64,000 nucleotides of DNA, taken from positions 33,911-97,910 of the forward strand of contig DIEM01000068.1 in NCBI GenBank assembly GCA_002418625.1. Reading direction: 5' to 3'. This document shows, in pieces, positions 1-8,684 of the stretch. The position numbers and the translations under genes are program-made. The stretch comes from Firmicutes bacterium UBA5774. Lineage in GTDB: Bacteria; Bacillota; Clostridia; Peptostreptococcales; Anaerovoracaceae. The stretch's first letter is position 1. The number at the start of each line of letters is the position of its first letter. The notes below the pieces were generated by a model that did no database searches, had not been told where the DNA came from, and saw only the letters and a program-made list of their open reading frames with translations.

Positions 1-1887
1 GGCGATACATCCGGAACAGGCGTTGCTTTTACGAGAAGTCCTGTCAACGGTGAGGCTAAGATATTCGGGGAATTTCTCGTTAATGCCCAGGGCGAGGATG
101 TCGTTGCAGGCATCAGGACGCCTCAGCCCATCAGCGAGATGGCCCAGGCATTTCCAGAAGTCTACAGGGAATTCATGCGCATAGCGGAATTGTTGGAAAA
201 ACACTATACAGATATGCAGGACATGGAATTCACCGTTGAACGCAACAAACTTTATATGCTGCAGACGAGAAACGGTAAGAGAACAGCTGAGGCGGCTGTA
301 AAAGTAGCAGTGGACATGGAAAAGGAAGGCTTGATCGACAAGAGGACCGCGGTTCTCAGACTGGATCCGGCACAGATCGACCAGCTGCTGCACCCAATGT
401 TCGACACAGCCGAACTGAAAAAGGCAGAACGCCTTGCACAGGGCCTGCCTGCATCGCCGGGCGCTGCAACAGGCAAGATCTACTTCCATGCGGAGGACGC
501 GGTGGAAGCGGCTGATCTGGGGGAAAAGGTCATCCTTGTAAGACAGGAGACTTCACCTGAAGATCTGGCTGGAATGGTTGTCGCTGAAGGGATCCTCACC
601 GCAAGAGGCGGTATGACTTCCCATGCGGCTGTCGTTGCGCGCGGCATGGGAAAATGCTGCATAGCAGGATGTTCGGAGGCTAAAGTCGAAGAAGCAGTAA
701 AAAAATTGACCATAGCGGGACGTGTTTTTCATGAGGGTGAATTCATTTCTCTCGACGGTACCGCCGGAATCGTATACGCAGGCAAGATCGACACGGTCGA
801 GCCGGAGCTTTCAGGAGATTTCGGCACAATCATGGAGTGGGCCGACGAGATCAGGACAATGAACGTCAGAACCAATGCGGACAATCCGAGAGACGCTGCC
901 GTCGCTGTCAAATTCGGAGCGGAGGGCATAGGACTCTGCAGAACAGAGCATATGTTCTTTGAGGAGGAAAGGATCCCGGCTGTACGAAGAATGATCGTCG
1001 CGGATACAGTGGAAGAAAGGCTCGAAGCTTTAAAATACCTGCTTCCTTATCAGAAGAGCGACTTTAAGGGAATATTCGAGGTCATGGGCGACAGGCCTGT
1101 TACGATCAGGCTGCTTGACCCGCCGCTGCATGAATTCCTTCCGCATACGGAAGAAGAGATCCAGCTGCTGTCGGCTCAGATCGGCGTCCCCTACGACAAA
1201 TTGGCAGCCAAGGTCGAGGAATTGCATGAATTCAATCCAATGCTTGGCCACAGGGGCTGCCGTCTGGCTGTAACCTATCCTGAAATAGCCGAAATGCAGG
1301 CGGAGGCCATCATTCTGGCTGCCATAGAAGTGAAGCAGGAAACAGGACGTAATATCATTCCGGAAATCATGATACCGCTGGTCGGTCTGGAGAAGGAATT
1401 GGCATATGTCAAAAAAATTGTCGAAGACAAGGTCCTATCAACGATCAGGGATAAAGGCGTCAATGTGGATTATAAGATCGGCACAATGATCGAAGTGCCT
1501 CGAGCCGCTCTTACAGCCGATGAGATCGCAAAAGAGGCTGAATTCTTCTCGTTTGGCACCAATGACTTGACTCAGATGACATTCGGCTTCTCGCGTGATG
1601 ACGCCGGTAAATTTATAAAAGCGTATAGAGACAAAAATATATTTGAGGATGATCCATTCCAGACATTGGACCAGACCGGCGTCGGCAAACTGGTTAAAAT
1701 GGCTGCAGAGCTTGGACGATCTACCAGACCGGATTTAAAGCTCGGCATATGCGGTGAACACGGCGGGGATCCAAGAACTGTTGAATACTGTTATAGCATA
1801 GGGCTGAACTATGTTTCGTGCTCTCCATACCGGGTGCCAATTGCCAGGCTTGCTGCCGCCCAGGCAGTCGTCAAGGCAGGGAAATAG
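1..1887 (+). CDS. ppdK: Pyruvate, phosphate dikinase (C-terminal 628 residues; 5' end outside window)
   Basis: This enzyme interconverts pyruvate, ATP and phosphate with PEP, AMP and pyrophosphate in the cytoplasm, and in anaerobes commonly works in PPi-linked glycolysis or gluconeogenesis. The reading frame is open from base 1, and its first residues (GDTSGTGVAF) are typical of the end of the nucleotide-binding domain. The phosphohistidine motif GGMTSHA has its His at codon 208 of the window, and the PEP-domain motif GICGEHGGDP has its Cys at codon 584. If these equal His455 and Cys831 of the well-studied clostridial enzyme, both give the same offset of 247, so about 247 N-terminal residues are missing and the full length is about 875, as normal for the family. 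The gene is intact to its TAG stop. A hairpin follows at 1932-1960. Confidence 0.97.
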   Translation, partial: GDTSGTGVAFTRSPVNGEAKIFGEFLVNAQGEDVVAGIRTPQPISEMAQAFPEVYREFMRIAELLEKHYTDMQDMEFTVERNKLYMLQTRNGKRTAEAAVKVAVDMEKEGLIDKRTAVLRLDPAQIDQLLHPMFDTAELKKAERLAQGLPASPGAATGKIYFHAEDAVEAADLGEKVILVRQETSPEDLAGMVVAEGILTARGGMTSHAAVVARGMGKCCIAGCSEAKVEEAVKKLTIAGRVFHEGEFISLDGTAGIVYAGKIDTVEPELSGDFGTIMEWADEIRTMNVRTNADNPRDAAVAVKFGAEGIGLCRTEHMFFEEERIPAVRRMIVADTVEERLEALKYLLPYQKSDFKGIFEVMGDRPVTIRLLDPPLHEFLPHTEEEIQLLSAQIGVPYDKLAAKVEELHEFNPMLGHRGCRLAVTYPEIAEMQAEAIILAAIEVKQETGRNIIPEIMIPLVGLEKELAYVKKIVEDKVLSTIRDKGVNVDYKIGTMIEVPRAALTADEIAKEAEFFSFGTNDLTQMTFGFSRDDAGKFIKAYRDKNIFEDDPFQTLDQTGVGKLVKMAAELGRSTRPDLKLGICGEHGGDPRTVEYCYSIGLNYVSCSPYRVPIARLAAAQAVVKAGK

Positions 1888-1931
1888 TATAGTCATAGAA
1901 AAACAAAATATTGAGACATACAAGTGTACAG

Positions 1932-1960
1932 CAAAGAGGCAGGGCGGACCTGCTTCTTTG
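1932..1960 (+). terminator. Probable terminator of ppdK
   Basis: A 12-bp stem (1932-1943 with 1949-1960, one G-T wobble) with a 5-nt loop lies 45 bases after ppdK. The following T content (TCTG) is weak, so termination may be partial. The next 80 bases up to oppB are A/T-rich; TTTACA at 1994-1999 could be a -35 element but no well-spaced -10 was found. Confidence 0.6.
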
Positions 1961-2042
1961 TCTGTAACGATAAAATGGAAAATTAGTAATTATTTTACAT
2001 AAATATTCACAAATTATTTTAGAATCGCAGGAGAGGGACAAA

Positions 2043-2966
2043 ATGACAAGATATATCATTAAAAGAACGATTATTGTCATCCTTACATTGATTTTGATTT
2101 CAACCATCACATTCTTTTTGATGAATACCGTACCCGGCGGACCGTTTCTTAGCGAAAAAGCGCCGTCGCCGCAGGTTTTAAAAATGTTGGAAGAGAAATA
2201 TGGGCTGGATAAACCGCTGATCGTTCAGTATAAGACATACATGGTCGATCTGGCTCACGGAGATATGGGTGTATCGCTCAAGAAAAAGGGACGCGCTGTC
2301 ATGGAAATCATTCTCGAGAAATTTCCTGTCTCGGGAAAACTCGGACTTGTAGCCATAGCGATAGCCATATCATTCGGAATACCGATAGGCTGCATTGCGG
2401 CATTGAGAAGGGGGCATTGGATCGACAACGCGCTGATGTTCATCGCAACGATAGGTATTGCCGTTCCCAGTTTTGTTGTCGCGACGTCCCTCATGATCAT
2501 ATTCGGGGTAAAGCTGCATATGCTGCCGACCTTTGGGCTCAGTACGCCGCTTCATTATATATTGCCTGCATTCACACTGGCATTTTATCCGATGTCCTAT
2601 ATGGCGCGGCTCATGCGCTCAAGCATGCTGGATGTCCTGAGCCTGGACTATATCAGGACTGCCCGTGCGAAAGGCGTGTCGCAGTTCAAGATGATTTTCA
2701 AGCACGCTCTCAGAAACAGCCTGATTCCTGTCATTACGTATCTGGGGCCATTGATGGCTTATATCCTGACAGGAAGCTTTGTGGTTGAGAAGATATTCAC
2801 CATACCCGGGCTTGGAGGCGAGTTTATCAATTCCATCACCAACAGGGATTATCCGCTGATCATGGGAACGACGATTTTTCTTGCGACGATCCTGATCTTT
2901 ATGAATTTTCTCGTGGACATCCTCTACAAAGTGGTCGACCCGAGAGTAAATCTGGATAAGGAGTAA
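2043..2966 (+). CDS. oppB: Oligopeptide ABC transporter permease OppB
   Basis: A membrane-spanning subunit of the peptide importer; it forms half of the translocation channel with OppC. The 307-residue protein has an N-terminal membrane segment (about residues 9-29), the OppB N-terminal region (YGLDKPL), further hydrophobic helices, and the EAA cytoplasmic loop near residues 200-230 (DYIRTARAKG), followed by GGEFINS typical of DppB/OppB. A strong AGGAGAGG site precedes the ATG. It is first of a four-gene run with OppC, OppD and OppF, with only 7 bases before oppC. The substrate (oligo- or dipeptide, or nickel) cannot be fixed from the permease alone; the adjacent OppA-type binding protein points to oligopeptides. 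Confidence 0.95.
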   Translation: MTRYIIKRTIIVILTLILISTITFFLMNTVPGGPFLSEKAPSPQVLKMLEEKYGLDKPLIVQYKTYMVDLAHGDMGVSLKKKGRAVMEIILEKFPVSGKLGLVAIAIAISFGIPIGCIAALRRGHWIDNALMFIATIGIAVPSFVVATSLMIIFGVKLHMLPTFGLSTPLHYILPAFTLAFYPMSYMARLMRSSMLDVLSLDYIRTARAKGVSQFKMIFKHALRNSLIPVITYLGPLMAYILTGSFVVEKIFTIPGLGGEFINSITNRDYPLIMGTTIFLATILIFMNFLVDILYKVVDPRVNLDKE

Positions 2967-2973
2967 TATTGCC

Positions 2974-4035
2974 ATGATGAATGATAGACTGATGTCAAGA
3001 AATCCATTATCGCTTCAATTGCGTGCTGAAGATTTCCTGCCGGCCAATGAAGCTGAAAAACAGGAAATGGTCATTATGCGTGAAAGCGTTACATATTGGC
3101 GCGACGCATTCATGCGCTTCAGGAAAAACAAGCTGGCGATGGCATCCTTTGTCGTTATACTTTGTGTTTTCGTATTTGCCTTTGCAATTCCGTCATTTTA
3201 TCCATATGCTTACGAACAACAGATCAGAGGCAGTGAAAATCTGGCTCCGATGGAATATTCCGAAGCTGAGATCGCCATCATAGAATCCGGAGGCAGCGTC
3301 ATGCCGCACATTCTGGGGACCGACAACCTCGGCAGGGACCTGATGATACGGGTCATGATGGGCAGCAGGATTTCGCTTCTCGTCGGATTGATCGCCAGCG
3401 GGATCATACTGGTCATTGGCGCCTCGTATGGCGCGATCTCAGGTTATTTCGGAGGCAATCTCGATATGGCGATGATGCGGCTGGTCGATGTGATTTATAC
3501 GGTTCCGGATATACTGGTCATCATTTTACTGACGGTCGTATTGAAAAATCCGCTCAATGCTTTCTTTGAGAAAGATACGTTCCTAAGTGGAATGAGTTCC
3601 ATAGGTCCGGGACTCATCAGCATATTCATCACTTTCAGTCTGCTTTACTGGGTCGGTATGGCCAGGATTGTCAGGGGACAAGTCCTTATCATAAAAGAGC
3701 AGGAATACATCACTGCTGCAAAAGCTCTCGGAGCGAAAAACGCCAGGATCATAAGAAGACATTTGCTGCCGAATTGCATCGGAACGATCGTCGTTACGAC
3801 AACGCTGATGATCCCATCGGCAATATTCACTGAATCGTTCTTGAGCTTCCTGGGCCTTGGAGTCGCGGCTCCGATGCCGAGTCTGGGCTCGCTGGCCTCG
3901 CAGGCGATCGGGGGCATCAATTCATATGCCTACCGGCTTGTGGCGCCGTCAGTCGCTATCAGTATAATAATATTGTCATTCAATCTTTTCGGTGACGGGC
4001 TCAGAGACGCTCTGGATCCAAAGCTGAAGAAGTAA
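2974..4035 (+). CDS. oppC: Oligopeptide ABC transporter permease OppC
   Basis: Second channel subunit of the peptide importer. The 353-residue protein has a long cytoplasmic N-terminus (about 45 residues), a first membrane helix at about 53-73, the OppC marker HILGTDNLGRD around residue 109, and the EAA loop (EYITAAKALGAKN) near residue 245. AAGGAG at 2958-2963 serves the ATG at 2974. The insertion after the sixth hydrophobic block (FFEKDTFLSG) is common in Firmicutes OppC. It is clearly part of the same transcript as oppB and oppD. Confidence 0.95.
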   Translation: MMNDRLMSRNPLSLQLRAEDFLPANEAEKQEMVIMRESVTYWRDAFMRFRKNKLAMASFVVILCVFVFAFAIPSFYPYAYEQQIRGSENLAPMEYSEAEIAIIESGGSVMPHILGTDNLGRDLMIRVMMGSRISLLVGLIASGIILVIGASYGAISGYFGGNLDMAMMRLVDVIYTVPDILVIILLTVVLKNPLNAFFEKDTFLSGMSSIGPGLISIFITFSLLYWVGMARIVRGQVLIIKEQEYITAAKALGAKNARIIRRHLLPNCIGTIVVTTTLMIPSAIFTESFLSFLGLGVAAPMPSLGSLASQAIGGINSYAYRLVAPSVAISIIILSFNLFGDGLRDALDPKLKK

Positions 4036-4049
4036 AGGAGGGGATAGGA

Positions 4050-5060
4050 ATGAAGGGAGAGTTTCTTCTTAATATCAAGGACCTAAGCGTATCATTTTTT
4101 ATCCCTGCAGGCGAAGTCAAGGCTGTTGACAAACTGAGCCTGGATCTCAAGCATGGAGAAGTGCTTGGAATCGTTGGGGAGTCAGGCAGCGGCAAGAGCG
4201 TATCCGCCTATTCGATCATGGGCCTTTTGTCCGATCCGGGTAAAATCGTAGGCGGCAGCATAGAATTCAATGACAGGCATCTTGAAAACCTCGATGAAAA
4301 AAGCTATAGGAAAATCCGGGGAAACGAGATCGGAATCATATTCCAGGATCCAATGACTTCGCTGAATCCTGTTTTCACGATCGGTAATCAGATCATGGAA
4401 GCGTTGCTGCTTCATAAGAAAATGACGAAGCAGGAGGCGCGGGAAAAGGCAGCCGATCTTTTAAGATTGGTTGGCGTCAATGAGCCTGAAAAGCGTCTCA
4501 AGCAATACCCGCATGAATTTTCGGGCGGCATGAGGCAACGCGTCATGATTGCCATGTCGCTGGCCTGCGAGCCAAAGCTGCTGATTGCGGACGAGCCTAC
4601 AACGGCTCTGGATGTGACGATACAGGCCCAGATACTTGACCTTATAAAAGAATTGAAAAATAAAATCAATATGAGCATCATCATGATCACCCATGATCTT
4701 GGCGTCGTATCGGATATATGCGACAGGATCATCGTCATGTATGCAGGACAGATCGTGGAAAGCGGCAGGATCGATGATATATTCTATGATCCACAGCATC
4801 CATACACCATCGGATTGCTTAATTCAATGCCGAAGCTCTACTCTGAGACACACGAAAAGCTAATTCCTATAGAAGGAACGCCCGTCGACCTTCTGAATCC
4901 TCCTCCGGGATGTCCGTTTGCGCCTAGATGCAAAAAATGCATGAAGATCTGCCTTGCTGAAAAGCCCTCTTACAGGGAACACGCTGAAGGGCATCTTTCC
5001 GCATGCTGGCTTTTTGAAAAGGGAGAATTCGACAAAGGGGGCGCAAACGAAAATGAGTGA
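4050..5060 (+). CDS. oppD: Oligopeptide ABC transporter ATPase OppD
   Basis: Cytoplasmic ATPase that powers peptide uptake together with OppF. Walker A is GESGSGKS at residues 43-50, the Q-loop is near 99 (FQDPMTSLNP), the signature FSGGM at 157-161 and Walker B LLIADEP at 177-183. The C-terminal oligopeptide/dipeptide extension with cysteine-rich PFAPRCKKC follows, in which some Opp/Dpp ATPases carry an iron-sulfur cluster. The stop overlaps the start of oppF by 8 bases. Length 336 is normal. Confidence 0.96.
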   Translation: MKGEFLLNIKDLSVSFFIPAGEVKAVDKLSLDLKHGEVLGIVGESGSGKSVSAYSIMGLLSDPGKIVGGSIEFNDRHLENLDEKSYRKIRGNEIGIIFQDPMTSLNPVFTIGNQIMEALLLHKKMTKQEAREKAADLLRLVGVNEPEKRLKQYPHEFSGGMRQRVMIAMSLACEPKLLIADEPTTALDVTIQAQILDLIKELKNKINMSIIMITHDLGVVSDICDRIIVMYAGQIVESGRIDDIFYDPQHPYTIGLLNSMPKLYSETHEKLIPIEGTPVDLLNPPPGCPFAPRCKKCMKICLAEKPSYREHAEGHLSACWLFEKGEFDKGGANENE

Positions 5061-6021
5061 AAAATTGCTTGAAGTAAAGGGATTAAAGAAATATTTCCCC
5101 GTTAAGGGAGCCTATTTGCACAAAGCCTTTGTACAGGCTGTGGATGACGTTTCTTTCTTTATCAATAAGGGGGAAACGCTTGGACTTGTTGGTGAAAGCG
5201 GGTGCGGCAAAACAACGGTCGGCAGGACGATATTAAGACTTCATGAACCGACTGAAGGAACCATCATTTATGATGGCGCTGATATAACGAAAGCGAATAT
5301 GCTGCCTTACCGCAAGAGAATGCAGATTGTTTTCCAGGATCCTTACGCATCGCTGAATCCCAGAATGACAGTGGGAGATATCGTGGGAGAAGCGATCGAC
5401 ATCCATAAGCTTGCGTCTTCGACCAAGGATCGCAAGGATATGATCGTATCCCTGCTTGAGCACGTCGGATTGAACAGCGAGCATGCGACCAGATATCCCC
5501 ATGAATTTTCCGGCGGGCAGAGACAGAGGATCGGCATAGCCAGATCCCTTGCGGTTTCTCCCGAGTTCATCGTCTGCGATGAGCCGATCTCGGCACTTGA
5601 TGTGTCGATACAGGCTCAGATCATCAATATGTTCGAAGATCTGCAGGAGAAGATGGGTCTCACATATCTTTTCATAGCGCATGATCTATCGGTTGTCAAG
5701 CATATCAGCAACAGGATCGGCGTCATGTATCTCGGAAAGCTGATGGAGGTCACCGCGAGCAAAGAGTTGTATAAGATGCCGCTGCACCCGTACACGCAAT
5801 CGCTGCTGTCAGCCATACCGGTACCCGATCCTAAAATGAGCAGGGAAAAGAAAAGAATCATCCTTGAAGGCGACGTCCCCAGTCCGGTCAATCCGCCGTC
5901 CGGCTGCCGGTTCAGGACGCGATGCAGGTATGCCATGGAGATATGCGCGCAGCAGGTCCCTGAAATGAAAGAATATGGAACGGGTCATTTTGCCGCATGT
6001 CATAAGCTCGATCAGCAGTAA
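5053..6021 (+). CDS. oppF: Oligopeptide ABC transporter ATPase OppF
   Basis: Second ATPase of the importer. Walker A GESGCGKTT lies at residues 47-55, the signature FSGGQ at 152-156 and Walker B FIVCDEP at about 172-178, with the C-terminal Cys-rich OppF tail (RFRTRC). The frame is open 33 codons further upstream, but the ATG at 5053 is chosen because AAAGGGGG stands about 12 bases before it and because the protein then starts at the usual family position (322 residues). Translation is coupled to oppD, whose stop overlaps this start. Confidence 0.95.
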   Translation: MSEKLLEVKGLKKYFPVKGAYLHKAFVQAVDDVSFFINKGETLGLVGESGCGKTTVGRTILRLHEPTEGTIIYDGADITKANMLPYRKRMQIVFQDPYASLNPRMTVGDIVGEAIDIHKLASSTKDRKDMIVSLLEHVGLNSEHATRYPHEFSGGQRQRIGIARSLAVSPEFIVCDEPISALDVSIQAQIINMFEDLQEKMGLTYLFIAHDLSVVKHISNRIGVMYLGKLMEVTASKELYKMPLHPYTQSLLSAIPVPDPKMSREKKRIILEGDVPSPVNPPSGCRFRTRCRYAMEICAQQVPEMKEYGTGHFAACHKLDQQ

Positions 6022-6059
6022 ATCAATAATCCTGAGCGTTGGCTATAATATTTTAGTTG

Positions 6060-6088
6060 TTGAAGAAATGACTGAAATGTATTATATT
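6060..6088 (+). promoter_or_regulatory. Predicted sigma-A promoter of oppA
   Basis: TTGAAG (6060-6065), a 17-base spacer and TATATT (6083-6088). It would let the binding protein be made in excess over the membrane and ATPase subunits encoded upstream. Confidence 0.5.
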
Positions 6089-6104
6089 ATAGTAGTATGA
6101 TATC

Positions 6105-6129
6105 TCGGATCGCGACAGTTGCGATCCGA
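6105..6129 (+). other. 5'-UTR hairpin of oppA
   Basis: A perfect 9-bp stem, TCGGATCGC (6105-6113) with its complement at 6121-6129, around a 7-nt loop, lies about 27 bases before the oppA ATG and just after the predicted transcription start. There is no T-run, so it is not a standard terminator; it may stabilise the oppA message or attenuate read-through from oppF. Confidence 0.5.
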
Positions 6130-6155
6130 AATAAGAAGAAGTGGAGGAGTAAAAT

Positions 6156-7772
6156 ATGACTAAGAAAATTCTTGCCATTATGCTTGCACTTATGCTGGTA
6201 TTTTCCCTCGGAGCTTGTGGGGGCGGAGATACCGGCGAGGAAGAAGCAACGGTCCTTACAGTTAATATCGGACCTGAGCCGGACAGCATCGACCCAGCGA
6301 ACAATGAGGCTGTGGATGGAGCGACACTCCTGGTTCATGGTTTTGAAGGACTCATGAAACTTGATTCCGATGGTATGCCTGTACCGGGCATGGCTTCGGA
6401 ATACACTATCAGCGAAGATTTGCTGACCTATACATTCACGCTTCGTGACGACGCTGTCTGGAACGACGGTGAGCCGATCACGGCAGATCAGTTCGTGTAT
6501 TCGTGGAAGAGGGCTGTATCACCTGAAACCGCAGCACCTTATGGCTACATGTACGATGTTGTAAAAGGCTATACTGAAGCTTCGGAAGGAAATCTGGACG
6601 CGCTTGCAGTGACAGCGATCGACGACAAGACAGTTGAAGTCACGCTTAATGCGCCGACGCCATATTTCCTCGAGCTTTGCGCGTTCCCGACCTATTCGCC
6701 TGTAAGACAGGACATCGTTGAAGGTAACGACGCCTGGGCGACAGATCCGTCAACCTACATTTCCAACGGCCCTTACAAATTGATCGAATGGGAACACAAC
6801 TCCTATATGCTTTATGAAAAGAACGAATATTATTATGATTTGGACACGCTTGTTCCGGATCAGATAAAATTTGTACTGATGGAGGATGACAACGCAATTC
6901 TCGCAGCCTTCCAGAATGGTGAAATCTCATTTGCGGATACGATGCCGAATGATGAAATCGATGCCTATACCGACAAACCGGAATTCAATAAAGAAGGCCA
7001 GTTAGGCACCTACTTCATATGCTTCCAGACCCAGAAGGCGCCTTTCGACAATCCTGATGTCAGAAAAGCATTGTCGCTGGCTATCGACAGAAATTACATC
7101 TGCGAGCAGATTGGAAAGGCCGGACAGGTTCCTGCTGCGGCATTTGTACCTACAGGACTTTCGGATATCGATCCCGCTGAAGAATTCAGAACTGTCGGCG
7201 GCGACTTCTATTCAGTAGATCCGGCAGATTATGAAGCCAACGTCAAGGAAGCTCAGGAGCTTCTTGCAAAAGCCGGTTATCCCAACGGCGAAGGATTCCC
7301 GAAATTTGAATATATCCTGAATGAAAGCACCGGACATCTTCAGATGGCAGAAGCGCTTCAAAACATGTGGAAAGAAAAACTCGGCATCGAGTGCACGCTT
7401 TCGCAGCAGGAGTGGAGCGTATTCCTGAACACCCGTCAGAATGGCGAATATCAGGTTTCCCGTCATGGCTGGCTCGGAGATTACAATGATCCGATCTCGT
7501 TCATCGACATGTGGGTCACCGGTGGTGGAAACAACGATGCGAAATGGTCCAATCCTGAATATGATGCGCTTGTTAAAGCAGTCAAATCAACAGGAGACAG
7601 AACCGAACGGTATACAAAGATGCATCAGGCTGAAGAGATTCTGATGACAGAATTGCCGATTGCGCCGATCTACTACTATGTGGATATTTTCCTCAAAGAT
7701 CCGAACATGGAAGGATTCTATACATCACCGTTAGGATACAAATACTTCATGTATACTTCCATTGCCGAATAG
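6156..7772 (+). CDS. oppA: Oligopeptide-binding lipoprotein OppA (family 5 solute-binding protein)
   Basis: Extracellular lipid-anchored receptor that captures peptides and hands them to OppBC. A lipoprotein signal peptide ends at the lipobox SLGAC, with Cys21 as the lipidated residue, followed by a Gly/acidic linker. The mature part has SBP family 5 features: the early GPEPDSIDPAN segment, LVHGFEGL, DAVWNDGEPITADQF and the late QQEWSVF and GDYNDP segments. The 538-residue length fits OppA. GTGGAGG precedes the ATG. It is separated from oppF by a promoter and hairpin and ends at a strong hairpin at 7804-7833, so the cluster is complete. The ligand range is inferred from family only. Confidence 0.95.
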   Translation: MTKKILAIMLALMLVFSLGACGGGDTGEEEATVLTVNIGPEPDSIDPANNEAVDGATLLVHGFEGLMKLDSDGMPVPGMASEYTISEDLLTYTFTLRDDAVWNDGEPITADQFVYSWKRAVSPETAAPYGYMYDVVKGYTEASEGNLDALAVTAIDDKTVEVTLNAPTPYFLELCAFPTYSPVRQDIVEGNDAWATDPSTYISNGPYKLIEWEHNSYMLYEKNEYYYDLDTLVPDQIKFVLMEDDNAILAAFQNGEISFADTMPNDEIDAYTDKPEFNKEGQLGTYFICFQTQKAPFDNPDVRKALSLAIDRNYICEQIGKAGQVPAAAFVPTGLSDIDPAEEFRTVGGDFYSVDPADYEANVKEAQELLAKAGYPNGEGFPKFEYILNESTGHLQMAEALQNMWKEKLGIECTLSQQEWSVFLNTRQNGEYQVSRHGWLGDYNDPISFIDMWVTGGGNNDAKWSNPEYDALVKAVKSTGDRTERYTKMHQAEEILMTELPIAPIYYYVDIFLKDPNMEGFYTSPLGYKYFMYTSIAE

Positions 7773-7803
7773 CCGATTGAATAACAACTGAATAGTGCGA
7801 AAG

Positions 7804-7833
7804 AAATGCTCCTGCGGCAACGCGGGAGCATTT
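7804..7833. terminator. Convergent terminator between oppA and the SIMPL gene
   Basis: A 9-bp perfect stem (7804-7812 with 7825-7833) extended inwards by four more pairs to a GCAA tetraloop. The arms end in AAA/TTT, so it can act on both strands, fitting the tail-to-tail gene arrangement. Confidence 0.75.
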
Positions 7834-7882
7834 CAATTGGTCTGCCTTTGATGGCCATTTAGAATACTATATATTGGATTTT

Positions 7883-8629
7883 TTATCGAGCGATTTTGAA
7901 TTCGCAGTGAACGACGGCGGTGATTTCTTTTTCAAGCGAATAGGTGTCGTTCATGCCGTAATCAGATATTTCGTTGGAATAGAGAGGTGTGATCTGAATG
8001 ACACCCATATCGGCGTATTTAAGTCCACCGAGAGAGCTACCGGCGTTTTCCGCAATCATTTCGGCGCGCTTTTTGGCATCCTTGGTAGCCTCTGCGAGCA
8101 TTGTTACTTTAAGGTCGGCAATTTTGGTGTAAAGGTATTGTGGCGCAAAGGACTGAAACTGGACGCCTTCATTGATGAGCTCCGTGGCGTTACGGGAAAT
8201 TTCGGTGATTTGATCGATTTCTTCCGAGCTGATCGTCACTGTCTGGTAAAGATCGTAATAGTCGATTTGACTGGTATATTGGCCGCTTGGCAGAGTGACA
8301 TAATAAATGTTTGTATTAATCGATGAAAATACAATTTTATCTGCGGGAACGCCTTGCTTGATCAGATAGGCCTGGACCTGATTCTTATTTGTTTCAAGCT
8401 GTGCGTAGGCATCCTGAAGCACTGGCGCTTTTGCGTCGAAACTGCCGGTCCAGACGATCAGATCCGAAGTGATCTGCTGCTTGGCTGATCCGGTCACGAT
8501 GATGCTGTTGCTGCCGCCTTTGACTTCGATAATGCTATTGCCAAGGATCATTGCCGATACGATGACTCCTATGACGATGATTGTGGCTAAAGAAATAGTT
8601 GCTATGATTTTAACCTTGTTTTCACTCAT
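7883..8629 (-). CDS. SIMPL-domain (DUF541) membrane-anchored protein
   Basis: 248 residues with an N-terminal membrane anchor at about 8-30 and an extracytoplasmic SIMPL/DUF541 domain (start GSNSIIVTGSAKQ; later ISRNATELINEGV and DAKKRAEMIAENAG, both typical of the family). SIMPL proteins occur in most bacteria and their biochemical role is not settled; some were described as outer-surface or stress-related proteins. AGAAGG precedes the ATG by 6 bases. It is last of three leftward genes, though 55 bases separate it from the HerA-like gene. No specific function is assigned. Confidence 0.85.
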   Translation of the reverse strand: MSENKVKIIATISLATIIVIGVIVSAMILGNSIIEVKGGSNSIIVTGSAKQQITSDLIVWTGSFDAKAPVLQDAYAQLETNKNQVQAYLIKQGVPADKIVFSSINTNIYYVTLPSGQYTSQIDYYDLYQTVTISSEEIDQITEISRNATELINEGVQFQSFAPQYLYTKIADLKVTMLAEATKDAKKRAEMIAENAGSSLGGLKYADMGVIQITPLYSNEISDYGMNDTYSLEKEITAVVHCEFKIAR

Positions 8630-8684
8630 AATGGCCTTCTTTCTGATTTTGAATTAAAATAACGAAAATTATGGGCTATCGCCA

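Noticed and set aside
2417..2788. Frame of 123 codons inside oppB
   Set aside because: Shadow frame of a strongly conserved permease gene; no start signal and Arg/His/Cys-rich composition.
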